Shown: piece after piece, positions 1 through 8,129 of the stretch | Numbering within the stretch: the first letter of the stretch is position 1 | Layout: the number at the start of each line of letters is the position of its first letter | Assembly: GCA_963422685.1 (NCBI GenBank) | Contig: OY730442.1 | Location: 1,364,001-1,428,000, forward strand | DNA: 64,000 nucleotides | Direction: 5' to 3' | From: Spongiihabitans sp963422685 | GTDB lineage: Bacteria; Pseudomonadota; Gammaproteobacteria; Arenicellales; Poriferihabitantaceae | Position numbers and translations under genes: made by a program | Notes under the pieces: model-generated | The model's input: the letters and a program-made list of their open reading frames with translations, nothing else | The model's database searches: none | What the model was told of the DNA's origin: nothing

Positions 1-789
1 GCCGCGGCTGGTTTTCGCCCACTTCACCACTTCATGGATGCCGTGAGTGGTGTGGTGGATGCCTCCTACTAGACTACTGGCGGTATCGGCCCATCCAGCC
101 ACTGGGAAGAACGTACTGGTGTTGTACTTGCTGGCTTCGGTTACTTTCTCTTCCCATGCGGCTATCCGTTCAATCTGTTCCGGGTATTTTTCGGCGATTC
201 TGCGCACTTCGGCCTTTCTGGACATGATGCAGGGGAAGCACCCGACTCGCTTGAATCCCTGGGCATACAGCGGGTTAGGTTTGATGTTGTGGCGCTTGTG
301 CATGGCCCAGACATCAGAAAGCGACCAGTCAATCAGCGGGCGGTAGACCACCAGCTTGCCGCCCGGATCCTGCATTCGCTGAAACATCGGTAGGAGTGAG
401 CGGGCGCGGGACTCTTCGCGGCGTACACCCTGCCATGATATTACACCCCGCCCGGTGTCCCAGACCGGCTTGAACATATTCTTGCGGATAGGCTTAATCT
501 TCAATTCTTCTGTACAGAAGCGCACCTTGGTAGACGGGAAGCGACTTTTAAGCAGGGTCAGGTCTTGAAACGGATTGCCGGTGGGTTGTTTGGCCGCGAG
601 GGCTTGTTTGATTTTACCGCTCCAAATGCCTTCGGCGGCCCAGCGTTCGTTCAGTTTTATCCGGTGTTTCCTGAACTTATGCGAGAAATCCGCCCGCACC
701 CAGACAATGGGTGGGCCACCGGCGACTTTGGGCAGGTTCTTTATATAGTCGTAGGTGGCAGTGGTTCGGGTGTTTAGTACGATGGACAT
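1..789 (-). CDS. Phage-type PAPS reductase/adenylyl-sulfate-like family protein, C-terminal part, runs off window edge
   Basis: The minus-strand frame is open from an ATG at 789 to the window edge, so the C-terminus is not visible. It resembles the PAPS-reductase (PP-loop) family proteins often carried by phages. Recognisable parts are a WVRADF segment near residue 30, PTGNPF near residue 64, a KVRFCTEELK segment near residue 84 and a GCFPCI cysteine pair near residue 165. The expected N-terminal SGGKDS ATP-binding loop is missing from this frame. Upstream, a different frame (about 790-830) reads ILATFPKCD, which suits the start of this family, so a frameshift near 785-790 is likely. It lies upstream of phage-tail debris and is probably part of the same degraded prophage. 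The family call is fairly safe; activity is doubtful. Confidence 0.6.
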   Translation of the reverse strand, partial: MSIVLNTRTTATYDYIKNLPKVAGGPPIVWVRADFSHKFRKHRIKLNERWAAEGIWSGKIKQALAAKQPTGNPFQDLTLLKSRFPSTKVRFCTEELKIKPIRKNMFKPVWDTGRGVISWQGVRREESRARSLLPMFQRMQDPGGKLVVYRPLIDWSLSDVWAMHKRHNIKPNPLYAQGFKRVGCFPCIMSRKAEVRRIAEKYPEQIERIAAWEEKVTEASKYNTSTFFPVAGWADTASSLVGGIHHTTHGIHEVVKWAKTSRG

Positions 790-986
790 CGCATTTCGGG
801 AAGGTGGCAAGGATGCGCGGGTTTTGGCACAGGTGACTGGTCGATCAGTGAAGTATTCCGCTGGCTCGCGTCCTTGCCAGCCGGGGCCACGGCCGCCCCG
901 GGCAAATCGCCCACCGCTTCACCTGGCGGCAAATTGAGCGGCTGTTCCACTGCGCCCGGGAAGAGTGTGCCGAAGCCAGTCGGCGG

Positions 987-1142
987 TTAGCGGCTGCGGC
1001 CGTCGGGTTGGTTGTCGGTGAGCAGTGAATCCAGAAGCTGGTGAATCTCTCTGGGAACGAGAAAGACGATCAGATCCACTACCGCCCTGTATATCAGATA
1101 CAGAACAAAGAGCGTTCCCCAAGGCTGAATAAATTCCCACAT
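987..1142 (-). CDS. Small membrane protein next to a phage tape-measure start
   Basis: This is a 51-residue frame starting at ATG 1142, with one clear hydrophobic segment (GTLFVLYLIYRAVVDLIVF) after an aromatic N-terminus (MWEFIQPW) and a charged tail. No family is recognised. Its start lies 14 bases from, and divergent to, the ATG of a tape-measure fragment on the other strand. The same arrangement, an opposite-strand small membrane protein backing onto a tape-measure start, recurs at 1476-1644 and 27591-27815. That recurrence is the main reason to believe it is a real gene. Function unknown. Confidence 0.4.
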   Translation of the reverse strand: MWEFIQPWGTLFVLYLIYRAVVDLIVFLVPREIHQLLDSLLTDNQPDGRSR

Positions 1143-1156
1143 TCCTCAAGTATAGC

Positions 1157-1238
1157 ATGGCTCGTAACCTTGGAACTGAAGCTGATACTCGAAGCCGATC
1201 AAAGGGGTTTTACCGGCGCGGTACGGGTGGCTACTGTC
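1157..1238 (+). pseudogene. Phage tail tape-measure protein, N-terminal fragment (frameshifted)
   Basis: An ATG at 1157 opens MARNL, and after a one-base frame change the next frame reads ELKLILEADQRGFTGAVRVA. Together these match the N-terminus of the tape-measure-like fragments at 1644 and 27815 (pattern MA-x-N/D-L...L-x-AD-x-x-GF-x-G-VR-x-A). The remainder of a tape-measure protein (normally many hundreds of residues) is absent. The sequence runs directly into a DUF1799-like reading frame, which normally lies upstream of the tape measure, so the junction is a rearrangement scar. Confidence 0.45.
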
Positions 1239-1496
1239 GGGTTCGGCATCAAACTGGGTCTGTCGGAGGATGAGGATGTGATCTGGGTATTGCCGCAGAA
1301 TATGCCTGTAATCAACGCCTTTATCGCCGTCTCCACCCAGTGGCGCCACGGCCCTTCCGGTCAGGTCACCGGCCTGGACTATGCCGGGGTGCGGGCGGCG
1401 CTCAAGGCGCTGCGGATTAAAACCGGGAAGGTGTTCCGGGGCTTGCAGGTGACGGAGGCGGAAGAGCTGGAAGGATTAGCGGTCAATAAGCAGTGA
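1239..1496 (+). CDS. DUF1799-like phage tail protein (likely fused to debris at its N-terminus)
   Basis: About 80 residues ending at 1496 contain LSEDEDVIWVLPQN, a central FIAVSTQWRHGPSG segment, GLDYAGVRAAL and a VTEAEELEGL tail. This layout (acidic start, W-P segment, STQW, GLDY-x-x-V, terminal E-rich helix) is that of DUF1799 phage proteins found between the major tail protein and the tape measure. No independent start codon is evident; the frame is continuous with the tape-measure fragment to its left. A close copy occurs at 27336-27608. Its last codons overlap the 3' end of an opposite-strand membrane protein gene. Confidence 0.5.
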   Translation, partial: GFGIKLGLSEDEDVIWVLPQNMPVINAFIAVSTQWRHGPSGQVTGLDYAGVRAALKALRIKTGKVFRGLQVTEAEELEGLAVNKQ

Positions 1497-1628
1497 GAAC
1501 AGACCAATAACCGCAATGCCTATTCCAACCCAGCTAAAAATATAGATAGCCACGAATGTCTCTGTGTATTTACCAGTAAACATGCCATAGGCAATGACGA
1601 CCAGCAAAATTTTCAGGAAATAATTCAT
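1476..1628 (-). CDS. Small two-segment membrane protein (phage-associated)
   Basis: The 50-residue product starts at ATG 1628 and is almost entirely hydrophobic, with segments FLKILLVVIAYGMF and FVAIYIFSWVGIGIAVIGLF separated by a short TGKYTET loop, suggesting a two-helix hairpin in the membrane. Its 3' end overlaps the convergent DUF1799-like frame by 21 bases. Its start is 15 bases from the divergent tape-measure ATG at 1644. It is unlike the membrane proteins at 987-1142 and 27591-27800 in sequence, but occupies the same slot. Function unknown; a phage moron-type gene is an inference from position only. Confidence 0.45.
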   Translation of the reverse strand: MNYFLKILLVVIAYGMFTGKYTETFVAIYIFSWVGIGIAVIGLFSLLIDR

Positions 1629-1643
1629 AACCCCTAATATAGC

Positions 1644-1802
1644 ATGGCCAAAAACATACGGTTCGGTATACGGCTCACCGCCGATGGCAAGGGGTTTGTG
1701 GGTGAGGTGCGCCTGGCGAAGCAAGGGCTGGATAAACTCACTGGCAGCACCCGCAAGGGTTGCCTCTGCTACCTTCCCCCTGAGTCAAATGCAGATGTCT
1801 GA
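1644..1802 (+). pseudogene. Phage tail tape-measure protein, N-terminal fragment
   Basis: A 52-codon frame starts MAKNIRFGIRLTADGKG, continues FVGEVRLAKQGLDKLTGSTR and then degenerates into CLCYLPPE before a TGA. The first 40 residues have the typical beginning of phage tail tape-measure proteins, where a short beta segment precedes long coiled coils. Everything downstream is missing, so this is a truncated remnant. It follows an opposite-strand membrane gene, as the other two copies do. Confidence 0.5.
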
Positions 1803-1923
1803 TAACCAGCGCCGCCGATAGCTCATCGAACAATACGGCAAACTCGCCGCTGTCACCCTGGTGGCCCTGTACGCTTGCATGTCACCCAGTCGCGCCGCAA
1901 CACGGGCAAGTGGTCGGCGCTAG
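1795..1923 (+). pseudogene. Fragment of an unidentified phage protein
   Basis: In one frame from ATG 1795 the sequence reads MSDNQRRR, then an in-frame TAG, then LIEQYGKLAAVTLVALYA. The helix-like composition and the phage surroundings suggest the remains of a tail gene, and a second frame (HVTQSRRNTGKWSALGVRLM) may continue it after a frameshift. From about 1924 to 2396 no gene can be supported on either strand. Confidence 0.25.
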
Positions 1924-2396
1924 GGGTGCGATTGATGAGGACCCACACTGGAGGGTACGAAATTGCTACAGATGAATTAGTAGTACTGCGCTTCACGGTG
2001 AATCAGCCTGCCAATGCGCTCCTGCCGCCAGCGGCTGGCGGCACTCCTCATCAGTCACCCCGCAGGGTCGTGCCTTTGATGAAGACACCCGCCGGACGGA
2101 CCACAGCACACCGACCAGTTTGTCGTTGTGGGGGATATTTCATGCACCGGGTCGGCGGAGTAGATTATCCTGTTGCGTTTGGACCGCTGCGGCTGGCGAA
2201 AATTCGGGATCCGAATGAATGCCTGATCCAGCGTCCCCGGAAACAGTTTTGTCGCGGCCCCCGATAGGTTTCATGCGCCAGAGACGGGCTGGAGTCAATG
2301 GAGAGAATTTCATCGCGCACTTCAACGGTATTGGCGCGATGCCCGAACACCTTGCGGTTTCCCTGGTCGCCGTTTGATCAAGGGGGAGCGCCAGGG

Positions 2397-2948
2397 CTAC
2401 TCCTGGAAGAATGCTGTGCGGTTAATCCGCAGGTCGGCGGAAAATCCGGGAAAGGGTTCATCACTCAGGACGTATTGATTTGTAGCCATGGCTACGGTAT
2501 TGCCCTCGTCTACGATGTAATTGCAAAGAGAGCTGAAATCCACCACATCTCCCAGGTCTGGCTGTACTTTCGGGCCATTATAAATATCCGAATTATCCTG
2601 TTCATTGGCCTCAATGATTGCAACCTGGCTTCCAACCGCCAGATCCTGGTATTTTTCCCGAGCATTTCCGTTGCAAATCTCTGCATTCACCTTGTTTATT
2701 TCATATGCGTAAAGCGGCCATTCGCGCTTGACCACCACAGGTGCGACCAGCAATCTGACCGAGCTCCACAACTTCCGCTTGAATCCGACCGTTACTTTTT
2801 TACCAGAGACATGCTCAACGTCCTGCGCTGATTCGGAGCCGTCTGTCTCATCATGTCCTCCAGCCGAAACAGATTCGGTCGCACTGGTCAGTGCGAATAA
2901 AATCGCAACGAAAACAGACAGAAATTTCATGCCGTGATCACTGGCCAT
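2397..2948 (-). CDS. Hypothetical exported protein
   Basis: The 183-residue product has a clear signal peptide: a hydrophobic core FLSVFVAILFALT ending near AGG, with a likely cleavage site around residue 30. The start at 2948 sits two bases after the stop of the upstream gene, favouring translational coupling; an ATG six codons later is an alternative. The mature part is acidic at first (HDETDGSESAQD), then mixed, with no recognised motif. It is the last gene of a three-gene minus-strand operon of membrane and exported proteins next to phage debris. Confidence 0.55.
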   Translation of the reverse strand: MASDHGMKFLSVFVAILFALTSATESVSAGGHDETDGSESAQDVEHVSGKKVTVGFKRKLWSSVRLLVAPVVVKREWPLYAYEINKVNAEICNGNAREKYQDLAVGSQVAIIEANEQDNSDIYNGPKVQPDLGDVVDFSSLCNYIVDEGNTVAMATNQYVLSDEPFPGFSADLRINRTAFFQE

Positions 2949-2950
2949 GT

Positions 2951-3190
2951 TTACTTTTTCTGGGAATCTCCAAGATTTTTATCTGAGGAAAGCTCAACGG
3001 AAAGCTCAACTTTTCCAGCCTCGTTCTGTTGACTTCTGGGAGACTCCGCCGGCCACTGGCTGATGGGCGTCCACACCAGATAAGGCAACAGGAAACCGGC
3101 AAGGTACAGCCGGATCAGCCCAAAGCGCATGTTTTCCCGGCTGTTCAGAAAGGCGAACCAGGCTGCGATACCAAGAACGATTAGAGGCAT
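2951..3190 (-). CDS. Hypothetical small membrane protein
   Basis: The 79-residue protein has two hydrophobic stretches (PLIVLGIAAWFAFL at the start and LIRLYLAGFLLPYLVW around residue 30) followed by a polar tail rich in Ser, Glu and Lys. ATG 3190 lies three bases after the stop of the gene before it, and its own stop is two bases before the next start, so the three genes are very probably co-transcribed and coupled. No family was recognised. Confidence 0.5.
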   Translation of the reverse strand: MPLIVLGIAAWFAFLNSRENMRFGLIRLYLAGFLLPYLVWTPISQWPAESPRSQQNEAGKVELSVELSSDKNLGDSQKK

Positions 3191-3193
3191 GCC

Positions 3194-3808
3194 TCACGGG
3201 AGAGTGTCCTCACCGGAACATGTCTTTCTCAGCGTGTCACTCACGGCGTAAAACCACCACGCCAAAGCAAAAGCAGCACTTCCCATCAAAGCCGTGAAAA
3301 ATCTCGCCCACCCTCTCCAGTTGCGCCTGGAGCGGCCAAACCACTGTTCCATCACTTTTTCAGCGATGCTGGCCACGGTACGCGAAAACAGCCTGCGATC
3401 GATGGAATTGGCGACCGGGGTTTGAGAGAAGATATCCGGCGCACGCCCATCTGGACTGGCGTGGACCAATGCGGCGACCATCAGCGCGAATTGTTCGGGA
3501 TTATTCGGCAGCTTGTGGCCGGAAGGGATTTCGCCGTGGGTAACAACGGCGTCAATCCGATGGGTGCGCGTGTTGCGTTTGTGATCGTATTCGTGCCGGT
3601 AGCGTTTTTTCGGGTTGCGGCTGCTGAAAATCCCGAAACAGGTCGCTCCGACGTTCGGTATTGCCCGCAGCCTGAGTTCGGAATTCGGCAACTGATGCCA
3701 GTCGCCAGAGGTTGCCCATGCGTTTTCAAGAAAGGCAGTCAGAGCCGCGCTTTCAACCGCATCAAGGTCGCCGGAAGCCGGGTAAGGGTTTGATCTCGCT
3801 GGCGTCAA
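3194..3808 (-). CDS. Hypothetical protein with C-terminal membrane anchor
   Basis: The frame opens at a TTG (3808) and encodes 204 residues: a long soluble domain containing HEYDHKRNTRTHRIDAVV, then a basic stretch (RSRRNWRG) and one membrane helix (FFTALMGSAAFALAWWFY) near the C-terminus. A 29-codon ATG frame starting at 3851 (MNTNNQSDQ...) overlaps its beginning in another frame. Either the true start is upstream with a small frameshift, or the short frame is a leader. It is the first gene of the three-gene operon. Function unknown. From about 3852 to 4121 nothing else is supported. Confidence 0.45.
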   Translation of the reverse strand: MTPARSNPYPASGDLDAVESAALTAFLENAWATSGDWHQLPNSELRLRAIPNVGATCFGIFSSRNPKKRYRHEYDHKRNTRTHRIDAVVTHGEIPSGHKLPNNPEQFALMVAALVHASPDGRAPDIFSQTPVANSIDRRLFSRTVASIAEKVMEQWFGRSRRNWRGWARFFTALMGSAAFALAWWFYAVSDTLRKTCSGEDTLP

Positions 3809-4121
3809 TAAACCCGACTTCAGGCTGGTCGGATTGGTTGTTAGTGTTCATGTTTTCTCGTGTCGTTGTTTGTGCAAAATCCTGAAAGTGTGCGGCGCGA
3901 TTAACGCAAAAACCGGATCAATTTCCCGGTTCCGGTATAAAACGCAATCGGCGGCGAGCGCCAATCCCTTTTGCGGGTTCAGTACCTGCGAGACAAATCA
4001 GGCTGTCTGCATGAATTGCTGATAATAACGCGTGGGCGTTTATTGCTGTATACAGCCGGTCTTTGCCATTCTGATATCCGCATTTCGCAACGGCAATTAC
4101 CGGCCGATGAACACCATATCA

Positions 4122-4547
4122 TTACACAATGGCATTGCGTTTTTGTTCAATTGCGGAGGCAAATTTTTGCCTGTCGATCACAAATCGGTCGTGGCTTCCG
4201 GTAGATATGACATCAACGCCGTCGTGTCCCTGCACATTGAATCGCAAGCGGCGACCCGCAACTTCGACTAATTCCACCTGTGCCGTTACCGTAAACCCGC
4301 ATGGCGTGGCCGCGGCATGGCTGACATTAATATGGGTGCCGACGGTTTGTTCCCCGGGCCAGTGCAGGTGAGGAATAACCGCTTTTAAACACGCCCACTC
4401 TAAAAACCCGACCATAAACCCGGTAGCGAATACTGCGGGCATCAGCAAAAATTCTGGCGCCTCGGGGTATAACGCCGGAACCATCTTGGCTTCGGTCAGA
4501 GCAAACGAGTGCTCAAATTTGATCCCGGGCCGCAATGTGTCTTTCAT
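4122..4547 (-). CDS. Fluoroacetyl-CoA thioesterase-like hotdog-fold protein
   Basis: The 141-residue protein matches the FlK-like thioesterase family. It has an N-terminal substrate-binding region (LRPGIKFEHSFALTE), then ATGFMVGFLEWACLKAV, the conserved GTHINVSHAAATP segment with Thr and His residues typical of the FlK active site, and a final strand region HDRFVIDRQKF. Such enzymes hydrolyse small acyl-CoAs, or are uncharacterised relatives of FlK. The start at ATG 4547 has a good ribosome-binding site (GAGGTGAAG) just upstream. It lies 98 bases downstream of glutaryl-CoA dehydrogenase on the same strand, suggesting a shared role in acyl-CoA housekeeping. Confidence 0.75.
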   Translation of the reverse strand: MKDTLRPGIKFEHSFALTEAKMVPALYPEAPEFLLMPAVFATGFMVGFLEWACLKAVIPHLHWPGEQTVGTHINVSHAAATPCGFTVTAQVELVEVAGRRLRFNVQGHDGVDVISTGSHDRFVIDRQKFASAIEQKRNAIV

Positions 4548-4645
4548 ATCTTCACCTCAAACAAGAATCAATTTTTAACGCCGCTACGCCACAGCGGTAT
4601 GCGATTTGCATATTGCACTCAATGGAACATTCGGGAGCCGCTGCC

Positions 4646-5821
4646 TCACGAAAAGGCCGGTAATCCGGTCTGGGCACGCCCTAGAATTAATGTGTGCATG
4701 TCGTAGGTGCCTTCATAGGTGTTTACCGATTCGAGATTACACATATGCCGGATAACATGGAATTCGTCCGACACCCCGTTAGCGCCGTGCATATCCCGGG
4801 CCTGCCTGGCAATATCCAGGGCTTTTCCGCAATTATTACGCTTGATCAGCGAGATATTTTCCACCGCACAAACATCATTATCCAGCAAGCGCCCGACGCG
4901 CAGACAGGCCTGTAAGCCCAGCGTGATTTCCGTTTGCATATCCACCAGTTTTTTCTGAATCAACTGGGTATGCGCCAGCGGGCGACCAAATTGCACCCGC
5001 TCCAGCGCATAATTCCGGGCCGCGTGCCAGCAAAACTCTGCCGACCCCATCACCCCCCAGGCGATGCCGTATCTGGCTTTATTCAAACAACCGAAAGGGC
5101 CGTTCAATCCGGCCGCGCCGGGCAAAATATGGTCTTCCGGCACAAATACATCCTGCATTATTATTTCACCGGTACGCGATGCGCGCAGACTCATCTTGCC
5201 CTGAATTTCCGGCGTACTCAGGCCGCACATACCGCGCTCAAGAATGAAACCGCGGATGATGCCGTCGAGTTTTCCCCAGACTATGGCCATATCCGCAATC
5301 GGCGAATTGCTGATCCATGTCTTGCTGCCGTTTAATCGATATCCACCATCGACTTTATGCGCACGGGTTTTCATGCGGCCGGGGTCGGAACCATGGTCGG
5401 GTTCGGTCAGGCCGAAGCAGCCAATCAGCTTGCCTGCGGCCAATCCGGGGAGGTATTTGCGTTTCTGTGATTCGCTGCCATAAGCATATATGGGATGCAT
5501 GACCAGGGACGATTGCACGCTCATTGCGGAGCGATAACCGCTGTCCACGCGCTCAACTTCTCTGGCAATCAACCCATAGCAGACATGATTGAGACCCGCG
5601 CAGCCGTATTGCGCCGGGATTGTGCTGCCCAGCATGCCGAGTTCACCAAACTGTTGCATGATGTCGGGAGCAAAATGTTCATTCCGGTTCGCCTGGACAA
5701 TTCCCGGCATTAATTCGCTGCTGCAGAATTCCCGCACGCTGTCCCGCACCATGCGTTCTTCTTCGCCCAGTTGGGATTCCAGATCAAACGGGTCCTGCCA
5801 TTGAAACGGATGTGTTGCCAT
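4646..5821 (-). CDS. gcdH: Glutaryl-CoA dehydrogenase
   Basis: This 391-residue acyl-CoA dehydrogenase oxidatively decarboxylates glutaryl-CoA to crotonyl-CoA in lysine and tryptophan degradation and passes electrons to ETF. Visible features are the FAD/substrate motif CFGLTEPDHGSDPG, the KTWISNSPIAD strand, the central GPFGCLNKARYGIAWGVMG helix, and the catalytic Glu in NTYEGTYD near residue 372. All are characteristic of the GcdH subgroup rather than other acyl-CoA dehydrogenases. I chose the ATG at 5821 (MATHPFQW) over an upstream frame extension that lacks conservation. The gene follows ubiB on the same strand with a 22-base gap. ETF-QO, the electron acceptor for ETF, is encoded at 44.0 kb. 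Confidence 0.93.
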   Translation of the reverse strand: MATHPFQWQDPFDLESQLGEEERMVRDSVREFCSSELMPGIVQANRNEHFAPDIMQQFGELGMLGSTIPAQYGCAGLNHVCYGLIAREVERVDSGYRSAMSVQSSLVMHPIYAYGSESQKRKYLPGLAAGKLIGCFGLTEPDHGSDPGRMKTRAHKVDGGYRLNGSKTWISNSPIADMAIVWGKLDGIIRGFILERGMCGLSTPEIQGKMSLRASRTGEIIMQDVFVPEDHILPGAAGLNGPFGCLNKARYGIAWGVMGSAEFCWHAARNYALERVQFGRPLAHTQLIQKKLVDMQTEITLGLQACLRVGRLLDNDVCAVENISLIKRNNCGKALDIARQARDMHGANGVSDEFHVIRHMCNLESVNTYEGTYDMHTLILGRAQTGLPAFS

Positions 5822-5843
5822 TATTGTTTCTCTGTTTAAAAAA

Positions 5844-7484
5844 TTAATTGTGTCGGGTTGTGCGCATATACCCAATCAGCAGCATTGCAATACCGCCGAA
5901 AAACAGCGCCCAGCCAAGTGGCGGCATAGACCATAACTGCCGGGGGTCGGGCAGCATAATGAGCGAGGCCAGTATCAACCCCGCACCGAATATTACTCTC
6001 AACGTTTTTTTATGCTGGCCGGCGAGCTGGTTTTTCAACGCCGCCACTTCGTTATCCCGGGTGCGCACTGTCAGTTCATCATTTTTCAATCGATACATAA
6101 GCTGATGCGCCAGCCCCGGCAATTCAGGTGCCAGTGTGAATAAATTCGGCAGTTCCTGTTTAATGGTTTTTAGCGCGGCGCGCGGGCCGATTTGCTGGTT
6201 CATCCATTTTTCCAGAAATGGCTTGGCGGTCTGCCACAAATCGAGCTGCGGGTATAGTTGTCGGCCCAGTCCTTCTATATTTAACAGGGTTTTTTGCAGC
6301 AATACCAATTGGGGTTGAACCGGCATGTTAAATCGCCGCGCCACGCGAAACAAATCGATCAAAAACCCGCCGAAGGAAATCTCGCCGATGGGTCTGGAAA
6401 ATATCGGTTCGCATACGGTTCGTATGGCGCCTTCAAAATCTTCTGCACTGGTTCCCGGCGGCACCCAGCCGGCCCGAAGATGCGCATCGGCCACACGCCG
6501 ATAATCTCTGTTGAAAAACGCCAGCAGGTTTTCGGCCAGATAGCGTTTATCCGCCGTACTCAGAGTGCCCATGATGCCAAAGTCCACCGCGCGATACTGG
6601 CCCTGTTCGGAAACGAAGATATTCCCCGGGTGCATATCTGCATGAAAGAACCCGTCCCGAAAGGCCTGGGTAAAGAAAATTTCCACTCCGGCGTGGGCGA
6701 GTTTCTGCATGTCCAGTCCGGTGGCCTTGAGTCGATCTATGTCACGAACAGGAATGCCGTAAACCCGTTCCATAACCAGCACTTTATGACAGGTATGCTG
6801 CCAATAGACCCTGGGCACATAAATCAGCGCCGAGTGCTGAAAATTGACTTTAAGCTGGCTGGCGCTGGCCGCTTCACGCATCATGTCCAATTCGTCATGA
6901 ATGGTTTTGTCGTAGTCAGCAACTATTTCCCGGGGCTTGCATCGTTTCCCCTGGGACCAGTACCGGTCCGTCAAATCGGCAAGGCCATGCAGTAATTCAA
7001 GATCCCGCTGGATAATTAATTCAATTCCGGGCCGCACAACTTTTACCACAACGTCGGTGCCGTCCAGCAACTGGGCATAGTGAACCTGGGCCACGGAAGC
7101 CGAGGCGGTGGATTCTTTTTCAAACGTCTTGAAATGATCCTGTAATTTATTGCCATAAGCCTTTTCGATTACCCTGACCGCCTCATCTCCTGAAAATGGC
7201 GGCACCTGGTCCTGGAGCTTGGCGAGGGATTCAGCGATGTCTGCCGGCAGCAGGTCCGGGCGGGTAGAAAGAACCTGTCCAAACTTTACAAACACCGGGC
7301 CCAGTTCTTCCAATGCGGTGCGCAGCCGATCTCCCCTTGGCATACCCCGCTGCCTGCGCACCGGCATTAATTTGAACAGGAAGGCGTAAGGTCGAAACAA
7401 ATGCAGCCCGGACACCATTTCATCCAGGCCGTGTCGGGTGAGAACCCAGGCAATTCTCAGAAAATGGAAAAAGTTTCTGGCCAT
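5844..7484 (-). CDS. ubiB: Ubiquinone biosynthesis protein kinase-like UbiB
   Basis: The 546-residue product is a UbiB/ADCK-type atypical kinase (ATPase) supporting ubiquinone biosynthesis at the inner membrane. The family's KxGQ motif occurs as FVKFGQVLSTRPDLLP near residue 88. The modified nucleotide loop (ASASVAQVH), an invariant HADMHPGNIF catalytic loop and the following VDFGIMG are all present. Two C-terminal hydrophobic helices (VIFGAGLILASLIML and WALFFGGIAMLLIGY) anchor it. ATG 7484 lies two bases beyond the ubiJ stop; an overlapping TTG at 7490 is an alternative. The ubiE-ubiJ-ubiB order is the classic proteobacterial operon. Confidence 0.95.
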   Translation of the reverse strand: MARNFFHFLRIAWVLTRHGLDEMVSGLHLFRPYAFLFKLMPVRRQRGMPRGDRLRTALEELGPVFVKFGQVLSTRPDLLPADIAESLAKLQDQVPPFSGDEAVRVIEKAYGNKLQDHFKTFEKESTASASVAQVHYAQLLDGTDVVVKVVRPGIELIIQRDLELLHGLADLTDRYWSQGKRCKPREIVADYDKTIHDELDMMREAASASQLKVNFQHSALIYVPRVYWQHTCHKVLVMERVYGIPVRDIDRLKATGLDMQKLAHAGVEIFFTQAFRDGFFHADMHPGNIFVSEQGQYRAVDFGIMGTLSTADKRYLAENLLAFFNRDYRRVADAHLRAGWVPPGTSAEDFEGAIRTVCEPIFSRPIGEISFGGFLIDLFRVARRFNMPVQPQLVLLQKTLLNIEGLGRQLYPQLDLWQTAKPFLEKWMNQQIGPRAALKTIKQELPNLFTLAPELPGLAHQLMYRLKNDELTVRTRDNEVAALKNQLAGQHKKTLRVIFGAGLILASLIMLPDPRQLWSMPPLGWALFFGGIAMLLIGYMRTTRHN

Positions 7485-7486
7485 CT

Positions 7487-8095
7487 TCAAGCCGGAGTCA
7501 GCCGTTGTTTCAGTCTGACTATCCGCTGCGCCAGTCGGTCCACATCCGCACGAATTTCATCAACCGACTGTTCGAATCGTTCCATCGCCAGGCCGGTCAC
7601 CAATACCTGTTTTTCTTCCTGAAAATATTCAGCCGTGTTCTGCCTGGACAAATCCAGCGACTCAATCGCCCAGCGACTCAAACCCCGCGCAGCATTCCCC
7701 GCTTTCCGGGCGGGTGTATCGCCGATGTATCGGGACAATAACTCCTCCCAGTCAATATCCAACTGCGACAATCGTTGCTGAAAAGCCTGCCCGGTTTCGG
7801 TATCACCCCGCATATTTACCTGGCCGTCCGACACTACGCCGCTGCCCGACCCCACCATCCCGAGTTTCGCAAAAGCCATCGCTGACCCGGTTAAGGTAAC
7901 GTCTGCTTCGGCTGCATAGTTCTGCAAAATCTCCAGTTCGCCATTGGCCGGAACCAGAAACAGCGTGATGGGCGGCAGGGTAATTTCCAGGCGCAGCACC
8001 TTGCCTTCGAGTTCCAGCAGTTTTTCTTTGCCGTCCGGGTCAAGCTCCAGCAAAACCCGGGAAGTGCGATTTAAAAATTTGAATAGTATGTTCAT
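7487..8095 (-). CDS. ubiJ: Ubiquinone biosynthesis accessory factor UbiJ (SCP2 domain)
   Basis: The 202-residue protein sits between ubiE and ubiB. It has an N-terminal SCP2-like lipid-binding domain (LRLEITLPPITLFLVPANGE, then DVTLTGSAMAFAKL) and a C-terminal helical region with a coiled-coil ending (SVDEIRADVDRLAQRIVRLK). UbiJ binds the hydrophobic ubiquinone intermediates and helps assemble the soluble Ubi complex with UbiK. Length and domain order match the family. The start at ATG 8095 is the only sensible one, and the stop almost touches the ubiB start. Confidence 0.9.
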   Translation of the reverse strand: MNILFKFLNRTSRVLLELDPDGKEKLLELEGKVLRLEITLPPITLFLVPANGELEILQNYAAEADVTLTGSAMAFAKLGMVGSGSGVVSDGQVNMRGDTETGQAFQQRLSQLDIDWEELLSRYIGDTPARKAGNAARGLSRWAIESLDLSRQNTAEYFQEEKQVLVTGLAMERFEQSVDEIRADVDRLAQRIVRLKQRLTPA

Positions 8096-8129
8096 GCCCG
8101 CAATGCAAAATCAGCCGGAATCGGATGGT

